Shown in pieces: positions 1-5,027 of a DNA stretch of 5,175 nt. Position 1 is the first letter of the stretch, and the number at the start of each line of letters is the position of its first letter. Both the position numbers and the translations under genes were made by a program. The DNA lies in NCBI GenBank assembly GCA_021769025.1, contig JAETTS010000211.1, positions 1 through 5,175 of the forward strand, in the 5' to 3' direction. The DNA is from Enterocloster bolteae. GTDB lineage: Bacteria > Bacillota_A > Clostridia > Lachnospirales > Lachnospiraceae. The notes below the pieces were generated by a model that was not told the DNA's origin, did no database searches, and worked only from the letters and a program-made list of their open reading frames with translations.

Positions 1-237
1 GACAGCATGATTCAGTTTGTGGACGCCATCACCGGCACTGTCCAGAAGCCCAATCCCATCCTGTTCTCTCCTGCGGTAAAGATAGACGGGGAACATCCTG
101 CCGCCACAAAGGAAATGCGTGAATTGCTCCTGAAGAGTCTGCTGGATGATGGGTATTATAAACAGTTTCATGATAATAAACGGTTTATGGACGCAGTGGA
201 TAAGCTCAGGGGTAGTATTCAGGAAGACACAGCCTGA
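1..237 (+). CDS. C-terminal fragment of an unidentified protein
   Basis: The frame is open from the first base of the window (codon GAC) to a TGA at 235-237, so this is the last 78 residues of a longer protein. The first ATG, at position 7, has no ribosome binding site in view and is probably internal. The segment is soluble-looking, with no membrane stretch. It holds a loop rich in Pro (around KPNPILFSPAVK), then a charged helical tail with alternating Leu/Lys/Asp and aromatic residues (LLDDGYYKQFHDNKRFMDAV). I do not recognise the family and assign no function. A catabolic enzyme belonging to the neighbouring pathway is possible, but it is convergent with the operon and separated from it by a terminator, so a shared role is only a guess. 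Codon use looks like that of the neighbouring genes. Confidence 0.6.
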   Translation, partial: DSMIQFVDAITGTVQKPNPILFSPAVKIDGEHPAATKEMRELLLKSLLDDGYYKQFHDNKRFMDAVDKLRGSIQEDTA

Positions 238-252
238 GCATCTTATATGGAA

Positions 253-306
253 AAAGGACAGCCGCTTGGTAAAAATACCTGTCAGGCTGTCCTTTATACA
301 TTTTTT
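253..306. terminator. Bidirectional intrinsic terminator between convergent genes
   Basis: A perfect 11-bp stem joins AAAGGACAGCC (253-263) and GGCTGTCCTTT (285-295). Inside the 21-nt loop a small GGTA/TACC hairpin (268-271/276-279) can also form. On the minus strand the stem runs into five T (complement of 251-255). On the plus strand it is followed by TTT, ATACA and six T (301-306). It begins 15 bp after the stop of the plus-strand gene and ends 17 bp before the stop of the minus-strand regulator gene, as expected for a shared terminator. The minus-strand U-run is tighter to the stem, so stopping of the operon is probably the stronger function. Confidence 0.85.
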
Positions 307-312
307 ATATCA

Positions 313-1026
313 TCACTGCACATCTTCCACCCAGCACATCTTGGCGGACTTCTCAATATGAGCCCTCATGACTGCTTCCGCTTCATCCGGATCTCCTCGT
401 TTCAGGCTGTCAATGATTCTCTTGTGGAATTCAATTCCATCCTGGTGTCCCTCCTGCTGCGTTACAATTCCTCTCAGCAGAATTGTCTTCCAAAGACTCA
501 CCATGGAGTTAATGAAACAAATCAGCAGCGGATTTCCGGTTGCCTCGGCTATACAGATATGAAACTGGATGTCATAGTCAATGCGTTTATCCCATACATC
601 CTTACTTTCAATCATTCCCTGCAGATACTGTTCCAGCTTCTCAAAATCCAAATCATCCTTTTTTTCAGCCACAACCCTGCTGGCATAGGGCTCCAGCAGC
701 TTGCGCATCTCATATACATCCATATATCCGATATCATCCAGCCGCAGCATGCGGTTGAGAATCTCTGTAACACTTCCGCTTTCAGGCTTTGCTATAAAGG
801 TGCCTTCACCGTTCTTCTGCACAATCAGCTGTCTTTCCTTAAGCAGTTTCAAAGATTCTCTCATGACATTACGGCTGATTCCGAATTTCAATGCCAGCTC
901 CTGCTCACTTGGAAGCCGTTCCCCCTGCCGCAGCGAATTACTCAGAATCATGTCCTCCATACGGTCAGCCACTGTCTCATATAAATTTTTCTTCTTTACT
1001 TTGAAATCCAGATCTTCCATATACAT
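313..1026 (-). CDS. GntR family transcriptional regulator, FadR subfamily with FCD domain
   Basis: A 237-residue DNA-binding regulator. Residues about 12-80 form the GntR winged helix, with the typical GERLPSEQELALKFGISRN core, the recognition helix near RNVMRESLKLLKERQL, and the wing ending in GEGTFIAKP. Residues about 98-225 form the all-helical FCD ligand-binding domain. Its usual metal/ligand set is visible as D152 and H156 (in DIQFH), H201 and H223. These proteins normally sense a carboxylate such as a sugar acid or hydroxy acid and release DNA when it binds. The gene is last in the minus-strand cluster, 93 bp after dctM, so it probably controls the aldolase-TRAP operon and perhaps itself; this is inference from position. 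The start is either the ATG at 1024-1026 or the one two codons later at 1018-1020; a modest GAGATGGG site precedes both. Length is normal for the family. Confidence 0.93.
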   Translation of the reverse strand: MYMEDLDFKVKKKNLYETVADRMEDMILSNSLRQGERLPSEQELALKFGISRNVMRESLKLLKERQLIVQKNGEGTFIAKPESGSVTEILNRMLRLDDIGYMDVYEMRKLLEPYASRVVAEKKDDLDFEKLEQYLQGMIESKDVWDKRIDYDIQFHICIAEATGNPLLICFINSMVSLWKTILLRGIVTQQEGHQDGIEFHKRIIDSLKRGDPDEAEAVMRAHIEKSAKMCWVEDVQ

Positions 1027-1119
1027 TACCCATCTCTATCTTATTATTCTAAAAACCCCGGCGGTTACATGTCCCCCTCCTACTTATCTTAATACAACAA
1101 CAGAAAAGTTACAAGAATT
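1027..1119 (-). promoter_or_regulatory. dctM-gntR intergenic leader with start-stop codon pair and weak hairpin
   Basis: This 93-bp gap is larger than the others in the cluster. Reading the minus strand, it holds a very good ribosome binding site TAGGAGGGGGAC (1071-1082), directly followed by ATG TAA (1070-1065), a start codon with an immediate stop that is out of frame with the regulator. Next comes a small AACC/GGTT hairpin (1063-1066 with 1054-1057) followed by a T run continuing to 1051. The actual regulator start lies about 40 nt further on with a weaker site. Whether this is a regulatory leader or leftover sequence cannot be decided here. Confidence 0.35.
1086..1114 (-). promoter_or_regulatory. 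Possible sigma-A promoter for the GntR regulator gene
   Basis: On the minus strand TTGTAA (1109-1114) and TAAGAT (1086-1091) are separated by exactly 17 bp. Each box matches the sigma-A consensus at four of six positions. The start of transcription would fall around 1079, inside or just after the strong ribosome binding site at 1071-1082. That would allow the regulator to be made at a basal level independently of the operon. The match is only moderate and an AT-rich gap will yield such matches by chance. Confidence 0.35.
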
Positions 1120-2406
1120 TTATCGGCCAAAGAGTCTCGGCAGCCACATAATGACATCCGGCACAAACGTTACAAGTATCAGCACCAGGACCATCACAAA
1201 AACCATGGGCATGACTTCTTTTATGATGGTGTTCATCTTCTCTCCGCTGATTCCTGTCACAATAAATAATAGCATGCCAAATGGCGGTGTACAAAGTCCA
1301 ATCATGGTATTCAGCGTAAACACCACCCCGAAATGAACCATGTCGATACCAAAGGACTGGGCTATCGGACATAGGATAGGCAGCAATACCAGCTGTAAAA
1401 CAGCTGAATCCAGCAGCATCCCCAGTATGAACAGCAGTATGTTGACAAAAACAAGAAAGGAAACCTTTGTGGTGGCAAAAGACAGAATCAGATTTCCTGC
1501 CAGAGACGGAAGATTCTCCACTGCAATCACATAAGAAAACACATAAGCAGCACCCAGCATAATGCCAATCTGTCCCGTAGACTTCACCGTATTCTTCAAT
1601 ACCTGGATAAACTCTGACAGTGTTATGGAACGGTACGCAAAAACGGATATGAGCAGGGCGTATAGGGCTGCCACTGCCCCGGCCTCTGTGGCAGTCATGA
1701 TGCCTGTATAAATTCCCATCAGAAGGATGATGGGGGTTAGGAGGGCAGGAACCGCGCTCACCGTCATTTTGATGAATTCCATCCCGGCATATTTTCTTCC
1801 GCTGGGATAATTTCTCTTATTAGCAATATAGCAGACATAAATACACAGAGCCAGGGCCAGTATAATTCCAGGCACCATGCCTGCCAGAAACAGGTTGCCG
1901 ATGGATGCGCCTGCAATGACCCCGTATATTACCAGGGGGATGCTGGGAGGGAAGATGGGGCCTATTACAGCGGAACCAGCTGTTATGGCTGCGCTGAACC
2001 CGTCATCATATCCCTCCTTTCGCATGGCCTCAATTTCCATGATTCCAAGTCCCGATGCATCAGCCACCGCGGAACCTGTCATTCCTGAAAATATCAGGGA
2101 TGCAATGACATTCACATGTCCCAGGCCGCCCTTCCACCGGCCCACCAGAACCTTGGAAAAGTCAAATATCTTATCCGTTACCTTGCTGGAATTCATGATA
2201 TTCGCAGCAAAGATAAAAAGCGGGACTGCCAGCAGAATAAAGTTATTGTACATCTTACTGGTAAAAATTTCCACCACCACACTGGGGTCCATACCTTTCA
2301 CAGCCAGATAGAGCGTGGAGGATATAATCATTCCTGTGGCTATCGGCATCCTGATGACAAAACACACCACCAGCAAACCAAGGGAAATCATCATGGCATG
2401 GCTCAT
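1120..2406 (-). CDS. dctM: TRAP transporter large permease subunit, DctM family
   Basis: A 428-residue, very hydrophobic inner-membrane protein of the usual DctM length, with about 11-12 membrane segments. It is the ion-coupled transport subunit of a tripartite ATP-independent periplasmic (TRAP) transporter and works with DctQ and the DctP receptor. Family signatures are clear: AVPLFIFAANIM (60-71), the reentrant-loop region SGMTGSAVADASGLG (107-121), the segment ITAGSAVIGPIFPPSIPLVIYG (141-162), TATEAGAVAALYAL (238-251), and the C-terminal half repeat LCTPPFGMLLF (371-381). The start ATG overlaps the dctQ stop in an ATGA (2403-2406), with a GGAGG site 9 nt before it inside dctQ, so translation is coupled. 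Substrate is set by DctP, not by this subunit. The symbol names the family; it does not imply C4-dicarboxylate as substrate. Confidence 0.96.
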   Translation of the reverse strand: MSHAMMISLGLLVVCFVIRMPIATGMIISSTLYLAVKGMDPSVVVEIFTSKMYNNFILLAVPLFIFAANIMNSSKVTDKIFDFSKVLVGRWKGGLGHVNVIASLIFSGMTGSAVADASGLGIMEIEAMRKEGYDDGFSAAITAGSAVIGPIFPPSIPLVIYGVIAGASIGNLFLAGMVPGIILALALCIYVCYIANKRNYPSGRKYAGMEFIKMTVSAVPALLTPIILLMGIYTGIMTATEAGAVAALYALLISVFAYRSITLSEFIQVLKNTVKSTGQIGIMLGAAYVFSYVIAVENLPSLAGNLILSFATTKVSFLVFVNILLFILGMLLDSAVLQLVLLPILCPIAQSFGIDMVHFGVVFTLNTMIGLCTPPFGMLLFIVTGISGEKMNTIIKEVMPMVFVMVLVLILVTFVPDVIMWLPRLFGR

Positions 2407-2900
2407 ACTGCCTTTCCTCCTTTCCGAAATTCCTTATAACAGCCTGCCAGGTCCCCGCAGTACCGGACAATGGTAATAATCTGAAACACGAAAAATCCCA
2501 GATATACAAATCCCAGAGGAACCTTGAAAACCGTGCTGTACCTGGTAAAATAAAACCTGTAAAACTCCAGTGCCGGCGGTACCAGATAGACCAGCAGGCC
2601 AACTATCAGGATATCCTGAAGGAACCGGAACAGCCTCCTGACCTTCTCCCCCACAAGTTCATAAATTACAGAAAAAACAATATTATCATCTGTCCGCTGT
2701 GCATAGCAGCATCCCAACGTAATAATCCATACATAGGAAATCTGCGCCAGCTCATAAGGCCATACCAGGGGATTATTAAATATGTATCTGGATATAATCT
2801 GCAGGATGAATGCCACAAACAGCAGAATAAACCAGCACATAGGCATGTAAATCTCTATAAAATCCATGACAGCCTGAAAGCATTTCTTCCATACGTCCAT
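2403..2900 (-). CDS. dctQ: TRAP transporter small permease subunit, DctQ family
   Basis: A 165-residue membrane protein with four predicted segments at about 18-38, 52-68, 94-111 and 127-146, the standard DctQ layout. The family core is visible from residue 34: QIISRYIFNNPLVW, then PYELAQ and VWIITLGCCYAQR. The loop after segment 2 reads TDDN (70-73), where many DctQ proteins have a Gly-His pair. The protein partners DctM in the membrane and helps dock the loaded DctP. It starts 15 bp after dctP ends; a GAGAGG site in that gap sits about 8 nt before the ATG. Its last codons overlap the dctM start by 4 bp. Family membership rests on topology, the conserved core and its position between dctP and dctM. 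Confidence 0.93.
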   Translation of the reverse strand: MDVWKKCFQAVMDFIEIYMPMCWFILLFVAFILQIISRYIFNNPLVWPYELAQISYVWIITLGCCYAQRTDDNIVFSVIYELVGEKVRRLFRFLQDILIVGLLVYLVPPALEFYRFYFTRYSTVFKVPLGFVYLGFFVFQIITIVRYCGDLAGCYKEFRKGGKAV

Positions 2901-2915
2901 TCAGAATACCTCTCA

Positions 2916-4010
2916 TTAATATTTCAAATCCTTTATCTGATGATACAATTCCATATCCCAATCTTTTACCATATCCTTGTCGTTCAAATAATAGTTCTCA
3001 GAATACTCCATGAACGCATTCAGGTCCGGTTCAATAACCGTTAATCCCTGCTCCTTCAGGAACGTAATTGCTTCCTGTTCCTGCTTCAGGTTTGCCTCAT
3101 CGCACCACGCTGTGGCTGTCTTAACTGCCTCTGTCATGATATCCCTGTATTCCTGGGGAAGAGACTGCCATTTCTCCTCATTGATTGCGATGCACATAGG
3201 CTCAATCACATGACCTGTAAGAACAATCTGGCTGGTCACCTCATACCATTTCTGTGCAATGGTGGTAGGCAGAGGATTCTCCTGTCCGTCAATGGCGCCT
3301 GTCTGAAGTCCCTGGTATATTTCTGCGTAAGCCATAGGTGTGGGATTAGCCCCCAGCGCCTTCCCCATAAAGAGCCATGCAGAAGAATTAGGCATCCTTA
3401 AATTGACACCGTTTAAATCTTCCGGTTTTGTAATCTCTCTGCCAATATCCCTCATATCCAGATGGCGGGCTCCGCAGTAAAGTGCTGACAGCCAGCGCAC
3501 ATTTAATTTCTCAGCCACATCATCCGCTACCTTCTGGCCAATCTCTCCATCCATAACTGCCCTCATGTGCTGTTCATTCTGAAAAATATAGGCTGCCGTA
3601 AACATAGTCAGGTACGGCATCTGGTCGGATATCAGGAACGGTGAGCTGAACATCATGTCAAGGCTTCCCCTGGCAACAGCATCCACCTCTCCCTCCTGGG
3701 TCATCAGGCTTCCGTTTTCGTGGATTTCCATTGTAAATTTACCATTGGTTTTTTCTGATATCTCATCTGCTATCATATGCATGGCCTTTACATAATTTAC
3801 ATCGCCGCTGGACTGTGTGGAAAATACCAGCTTTACCTCCGGCAGCTCTGCGCCCGCATCTGTCTGCGGCTGCTCTGAGGCATCAGGGGCTGCTTCTGTC
3901 TTTGCCTGCGCCTGCGATGGGCTCTTTGTCTCAGATGTCTTTTGGCCGCACGCAGCCAGACCTGCGGTCATTGCAATCACTAATGCGATACTAATTATGC
4001 GTTTCTTCAT
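2916..4010 (-). CDS. dctP: TRAP transporter solute-binding lipoprotein, DctP family
   Basis: A 364-residue extracellular receptor. The N-terminus MKKRIISIALVIAMTAG followed by LAAC gives a lipoprotein signal peptide with the lipidated cysteine at 21, as expected for a cell without an outer membrane. Residues 22-56 are a flexible linker rich in Ser, Gln, Ala and Thr. The binding fold follows: strand KLVFSTQSS (60-68), the region FTMEIHENGSLMTQEGEVDAVARGSLDMMF (92-121), and the core LNGVNLRMPNS, in which R205 is at the position of the conserved arginine that grips the ligand carboxylate. Then come ALGANPTPM (218-226) and EIYQGLQTGAIDGQENP (230-246), all hallmarks of the family. The ligand is therefore most likely an organic acid; sugar acid fits the aldolase next door but is inference. 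The gene starts 14 bp after the aldolase stop, with a GGGAGGA site 8 nt before the ATG. Confidence 0.96.
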   Translation of the reverse strand: MKKRIISIALVIAMTAGLAACGQKTSETKSPSQAQAKTEAAPDASEQPQTDAGAELPEVKLVFSTQSSGDVNYVKAMHMIADEISEKTNGKFTMEIHENGSLMTQEGEVDAVARGSLDMMFSSPFLISDQMPYLTMFTAAYIFQNEQHMRAVMDGEIGQKVADDVAEKLNVRWLSALYCGARHLDMRDIGREITKPEDLNGVNLRMPNSSAWLFMGKALGANPTPMAYAEIYQGLQTGAIDGQENPLPTTIAQKWYEVTSQIVLTGHVIEPMCIAINEEKWQSLPQEYRDIMTEAVKTATAWCDEANLKQEQEAITFLKEQGLTVIEPDLNAFMEYSENYYLNDKDMVKDWDMELYHQIKDLKY

Positions 4011-4024
4011 AGCGTTTATCCTCC

Positions 4025-4798
4025 CTATTTTGCCTGAATCTGTCTCAACATGTTTAGTTCCTTTCGGGCGCCGTCCATAATATGTACATAATCTGAACCA
4101 GCCGATATCACGTTAATGCCCTTTTCATGCCAGTAGCGTATGATTTCCGGGTCATCGCTGCCTGTGGATACGCCGGAAGACTTTCCGCTCTCATTGATGA
4201 TCGCCACCGCCTCATCAACCAGGCTGCTGGTATGGTCCTCAAATACACGGTTCAGCTCCCCTATGGAGCCGGACAAGTCGCAGGGCCCCAGAATAAAGCA
4301 GTCCACATAAGGGTTCTTGACCATTTCTTTCAGATTCTTTACTGCTGTCTTTGTCTCAATCTGTACACACCGGACCAGCTGCTGCCTGGATGACTCTATA
4401 AATGAATCCGCATCATCCAGCCCGTACCTCACTGCCCGCAAGGGGCCAAATCCCCTAATCCCATAAGGCGGATACAGGGTGGCCTGCATGGCAGCGTCCA
4501 GCTCCTGGGCTGTATTGACCATCGGAATGATGATTCCCGTAGGGCCCATCTCCAGCACTCTTTTTGCCAATACCTGGTTATTCCATGGAATACGAACCAG
4601 TGTATCCGTACCGCCTGCCTTTGCACCCATCAGATGGTACAGCAGCACCTGGTAATCAATGGCTGTGTGCTCGGTGTCAATCCACAAAAAATCATATCCC
4701 AATCCGGCACACATCTCACTGATACAGGGTTCTGTCAGGCATATATGCATCCCTGACAATTCATCCCTGTCTCTCAGCTTCTCCTTTAAAGTTTTCAT
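4025..4798 (-). CDS. HpcH/HpaI family class II 2-oxo acid aldolase
   Basis: A 257-residue cytoplasmic enzyme, close to the length of E. coli HpaI. Family members use a divalent metal to cleave 4-hydroxy-2-oxo acids into pyruvate and an aldehyde (HpaI, GarL and YfaU are known types). The active-site set is present with near-identical spacing to HpaI: H44 in WIDTEH, R69 in VRIP, metal ligands E148 in VQIET and D174 in LGPCDLSGSIG. The phosphate/carboxylate-side loops GIIIPMVNT (88-96) and YPPYGIRGFGP (109-119) are also intact. I chose ATG 4796-4798 because GGAGGAGG lies 5-6 nt upstream; the in-frame TTG at 4811-4813 overlaps that site and is unlikely as start. It is first in the operon with a TRAP system, which suggests breakdown of an imported sugar acid. 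The exact substrate (keto-deoxy-glucarate, -rhamnonate, or another) cannot be told. Confidence 0.92.
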   Translation of the reverse strand: MKTLKEKLRDRDELSGMHICLTEPCISEMCAGLGYDFLWIDTEHTAIDYQVLLYHLMGAKAGGTDTLVRIPWNNQVLAKRVLEMGPTGIIIPMVNTAQELDAAMQATLYPPYGIRGFGPLRAVRYGLDDADSFIESSRQQLVRCVQIETKTAVKNLKEMVKNPYVDCFILGPCDLSGSIGELNRVFEDHTSSLVDEAVAIINESGKSSGVSTGSDDPEIIRYWHEKGINVISAGSDYVHIMDGARKELNMLRQIQAK

Positions 4799-4802
4799 GT
4801 TT

Positions 4803-4811
4803 ACCTCCTCC
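4803..4811 (-). promoter_or_regulatory. Ribosome binding site of the aldolase gene
   Basis: The minus strand reads GGAGGAGGT, a nearly perfect anti-16S match, followed by AAAC and the ATG at 4798-4796. This decides the start: an in-frame TTG at 4813-4811 overlaps the site itself and would add five residues (as M-E-E-V-N) that are simply the translated ribosome binding site. Confidence 0.85.
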
Positions 4812-4827
4812 AATGTACTTACGACAT

Positions 4828-4867
4828 TAGCTATACAGCTATACTACTAGTATATAGCTATACAGCT
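4828..4867 (-). repeat. Direct repeats across the operon promoter (candidate operator)
   Basis: On the minus strand the 13-mer AGCTGTATAGCTA occurs twice, exactly, at 4855-4867 and 4828-4840, offset by 27 bp. The first lies between the -35 and -10 boxes and the second just downstream of the expected transcription start. The octamer GTATAGCT occurs three times (4856-4863, 4837-4844, 4829-4836), the last two in tandem. The first copy also forms the symmetric sequences TATAGCTATA (4853-4862) and GTATA-N4-TATAC (4850-4863). Placement around the promoter is typical of a repressor site; the GntR/FCD protein is the obvious but unproven candidate. Confidence 0.7.
4840..4854 (-). promoter_or_regulatory. 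15-bp perfect palindrome covering the -10 box (candidate operator)
   Basis: The minus strand reads TATACTAGTAGTATA: two perfect 7-bp arms, TATACTA and TAGTATA, around a single central G. It contains the -10 hexamer TATACT and reaches to the probable transcription start, so a protein bound here would block RNA polymerase. It lies between the two 13-bp direct repeats. It does not match the usual FadR-subfamily GT-N3-AC spacing, so the binding protein is uncertain. Confidence 0.55.
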
Positions 4868-4876
4868 TTTTGTCAA
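4849..4876 (-). promoter_or_regulatory. Sigma-A promoter of the aldolase-TRAP operon
   Basis: On the minus strand a perfect TTGACA -35 box (4871-4876) and TATACT -10 box (4849-4854, five of six to consensus) are 16 bp apart. The spacer begins with an A run. Transcription should start near 4842, giving a leader of about 43 nt with the strong ribosome binding site near its end. It is the best promoter in the window, lies directly upstream of the first gene of the cluster, and is overlaid by repeats that suggest repression. Confidence 0.8.
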
Positions 4877-4956
4877 GTAATGATGTGTGACTTTATTTAA
4901 ATCCAGCATTTTACCCCAACTATTTTGTGCACTTTTACCACAACAGCCATCCTTCA
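4877..4956. other. Intergenic spacer: 3' flank of the group II intron, with imperfect repeats
   Basis: This 80-bp AT-rich stretch separates the intron end from the operon promoter, and no gene is supported in it. On the minus strand it holds two related 15-16-mers, GTTGTGGTAAAAGTGC (4929-4944) and GTTGGGGTAAAATGC (4906-4920), differing by one substitution and one deletion. They might be remnants of mobile-element terminal repeats, or binding sites. The flanking exon begins TGAAGGATGG. A 17-codon ORF at 4897-4950 (-) and a longer open frame without a start codon are no better than chance. Confidence 0.5.
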
Positions 4957-5026
4957 ATCGAGTAGGAGGCGGTGATTAACCGCCGTCCTCTCACACCACC
5001 GTGCGTACCGTTCGGTACACGGCGGT
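4957..5026 (-). ncRNA. Group II intron catalytic domain V and branch-point domain VI
   Basis: Domain V (4995-5026, minus strand) is an 8-bp lower stem ACCGCCGT/ACGGTGGT, a two-base GC bulge on the 3' side, and an upper stem GTACC/GGTAC closed by a GAAC loop. Its lower stem carries a CGC triad paired with a G-U wobble, the form expected of the catalytic triad. Domain VI (4960-4992) pairs GAG/CTC, then AGGA/TCCT, then GGCGGT/ACCGCC around a TAATC loop. A single unpaired A (position 4963) lies between the first two helices, seven bases from the 3' end, where the branch-point adenosine belongs. The intron ends in AT, a common A-pyrimidine end. Confidence 0.92.
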
Positions 5027-5027
5027 T

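Noticed and set aside
247..984. A 245-codon open frame on the plus strand opposite the GntR gene.
   Set aside because: It is a shadow of the regulator gene. Its product is rich in His, Cys, Ser and Gln with no domain, it begins inside the terminator stem region, and the minus-strand frame has a full GntR/FCD protein.
701..1336. A 211-codon plus-strand frame spanning the gntR-dctM gap.
   Set aside because: It runs antisense across two well-supported genes, has no ribosome binding site of note, and its low-complexity Ser/Thr/Ile composition is typical of a shadow frame.
1877..2311. A 144-codon plus-strand frame antisense to dctM.
   Set aside because: Antisense to the conserved DctM core; the product shows no recognisable domain.
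4799..4813. A five-residue N-terminal extension of the aldolase from a TTG start.
   Set aside because: The extra codons coincide with the GGAGGAGG ribosome binding site for the ATG at 4798, which also gives the normal HpaI-type length and residue spacing.
4897..4950. A 17-codon minus-strand ORF just after the intron, and an overlapping open frame of about 35 codons running to the promoter palindrome.
   Set aside because: Neither has a ribosome binding site and family resemblance, and an open frame this short is expected by chance. They could only matter as the tail of a gene split by the intron, which needs the 5' exon to test.
4977..5026. The strong palindromes at 4977-5026 considered as a simple transcription terminator.
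   Set aside because: There is no U-run after either stem, and the two-base bulge, CGC triad and bulged A fit domains V and VI of a group II intron exactly.
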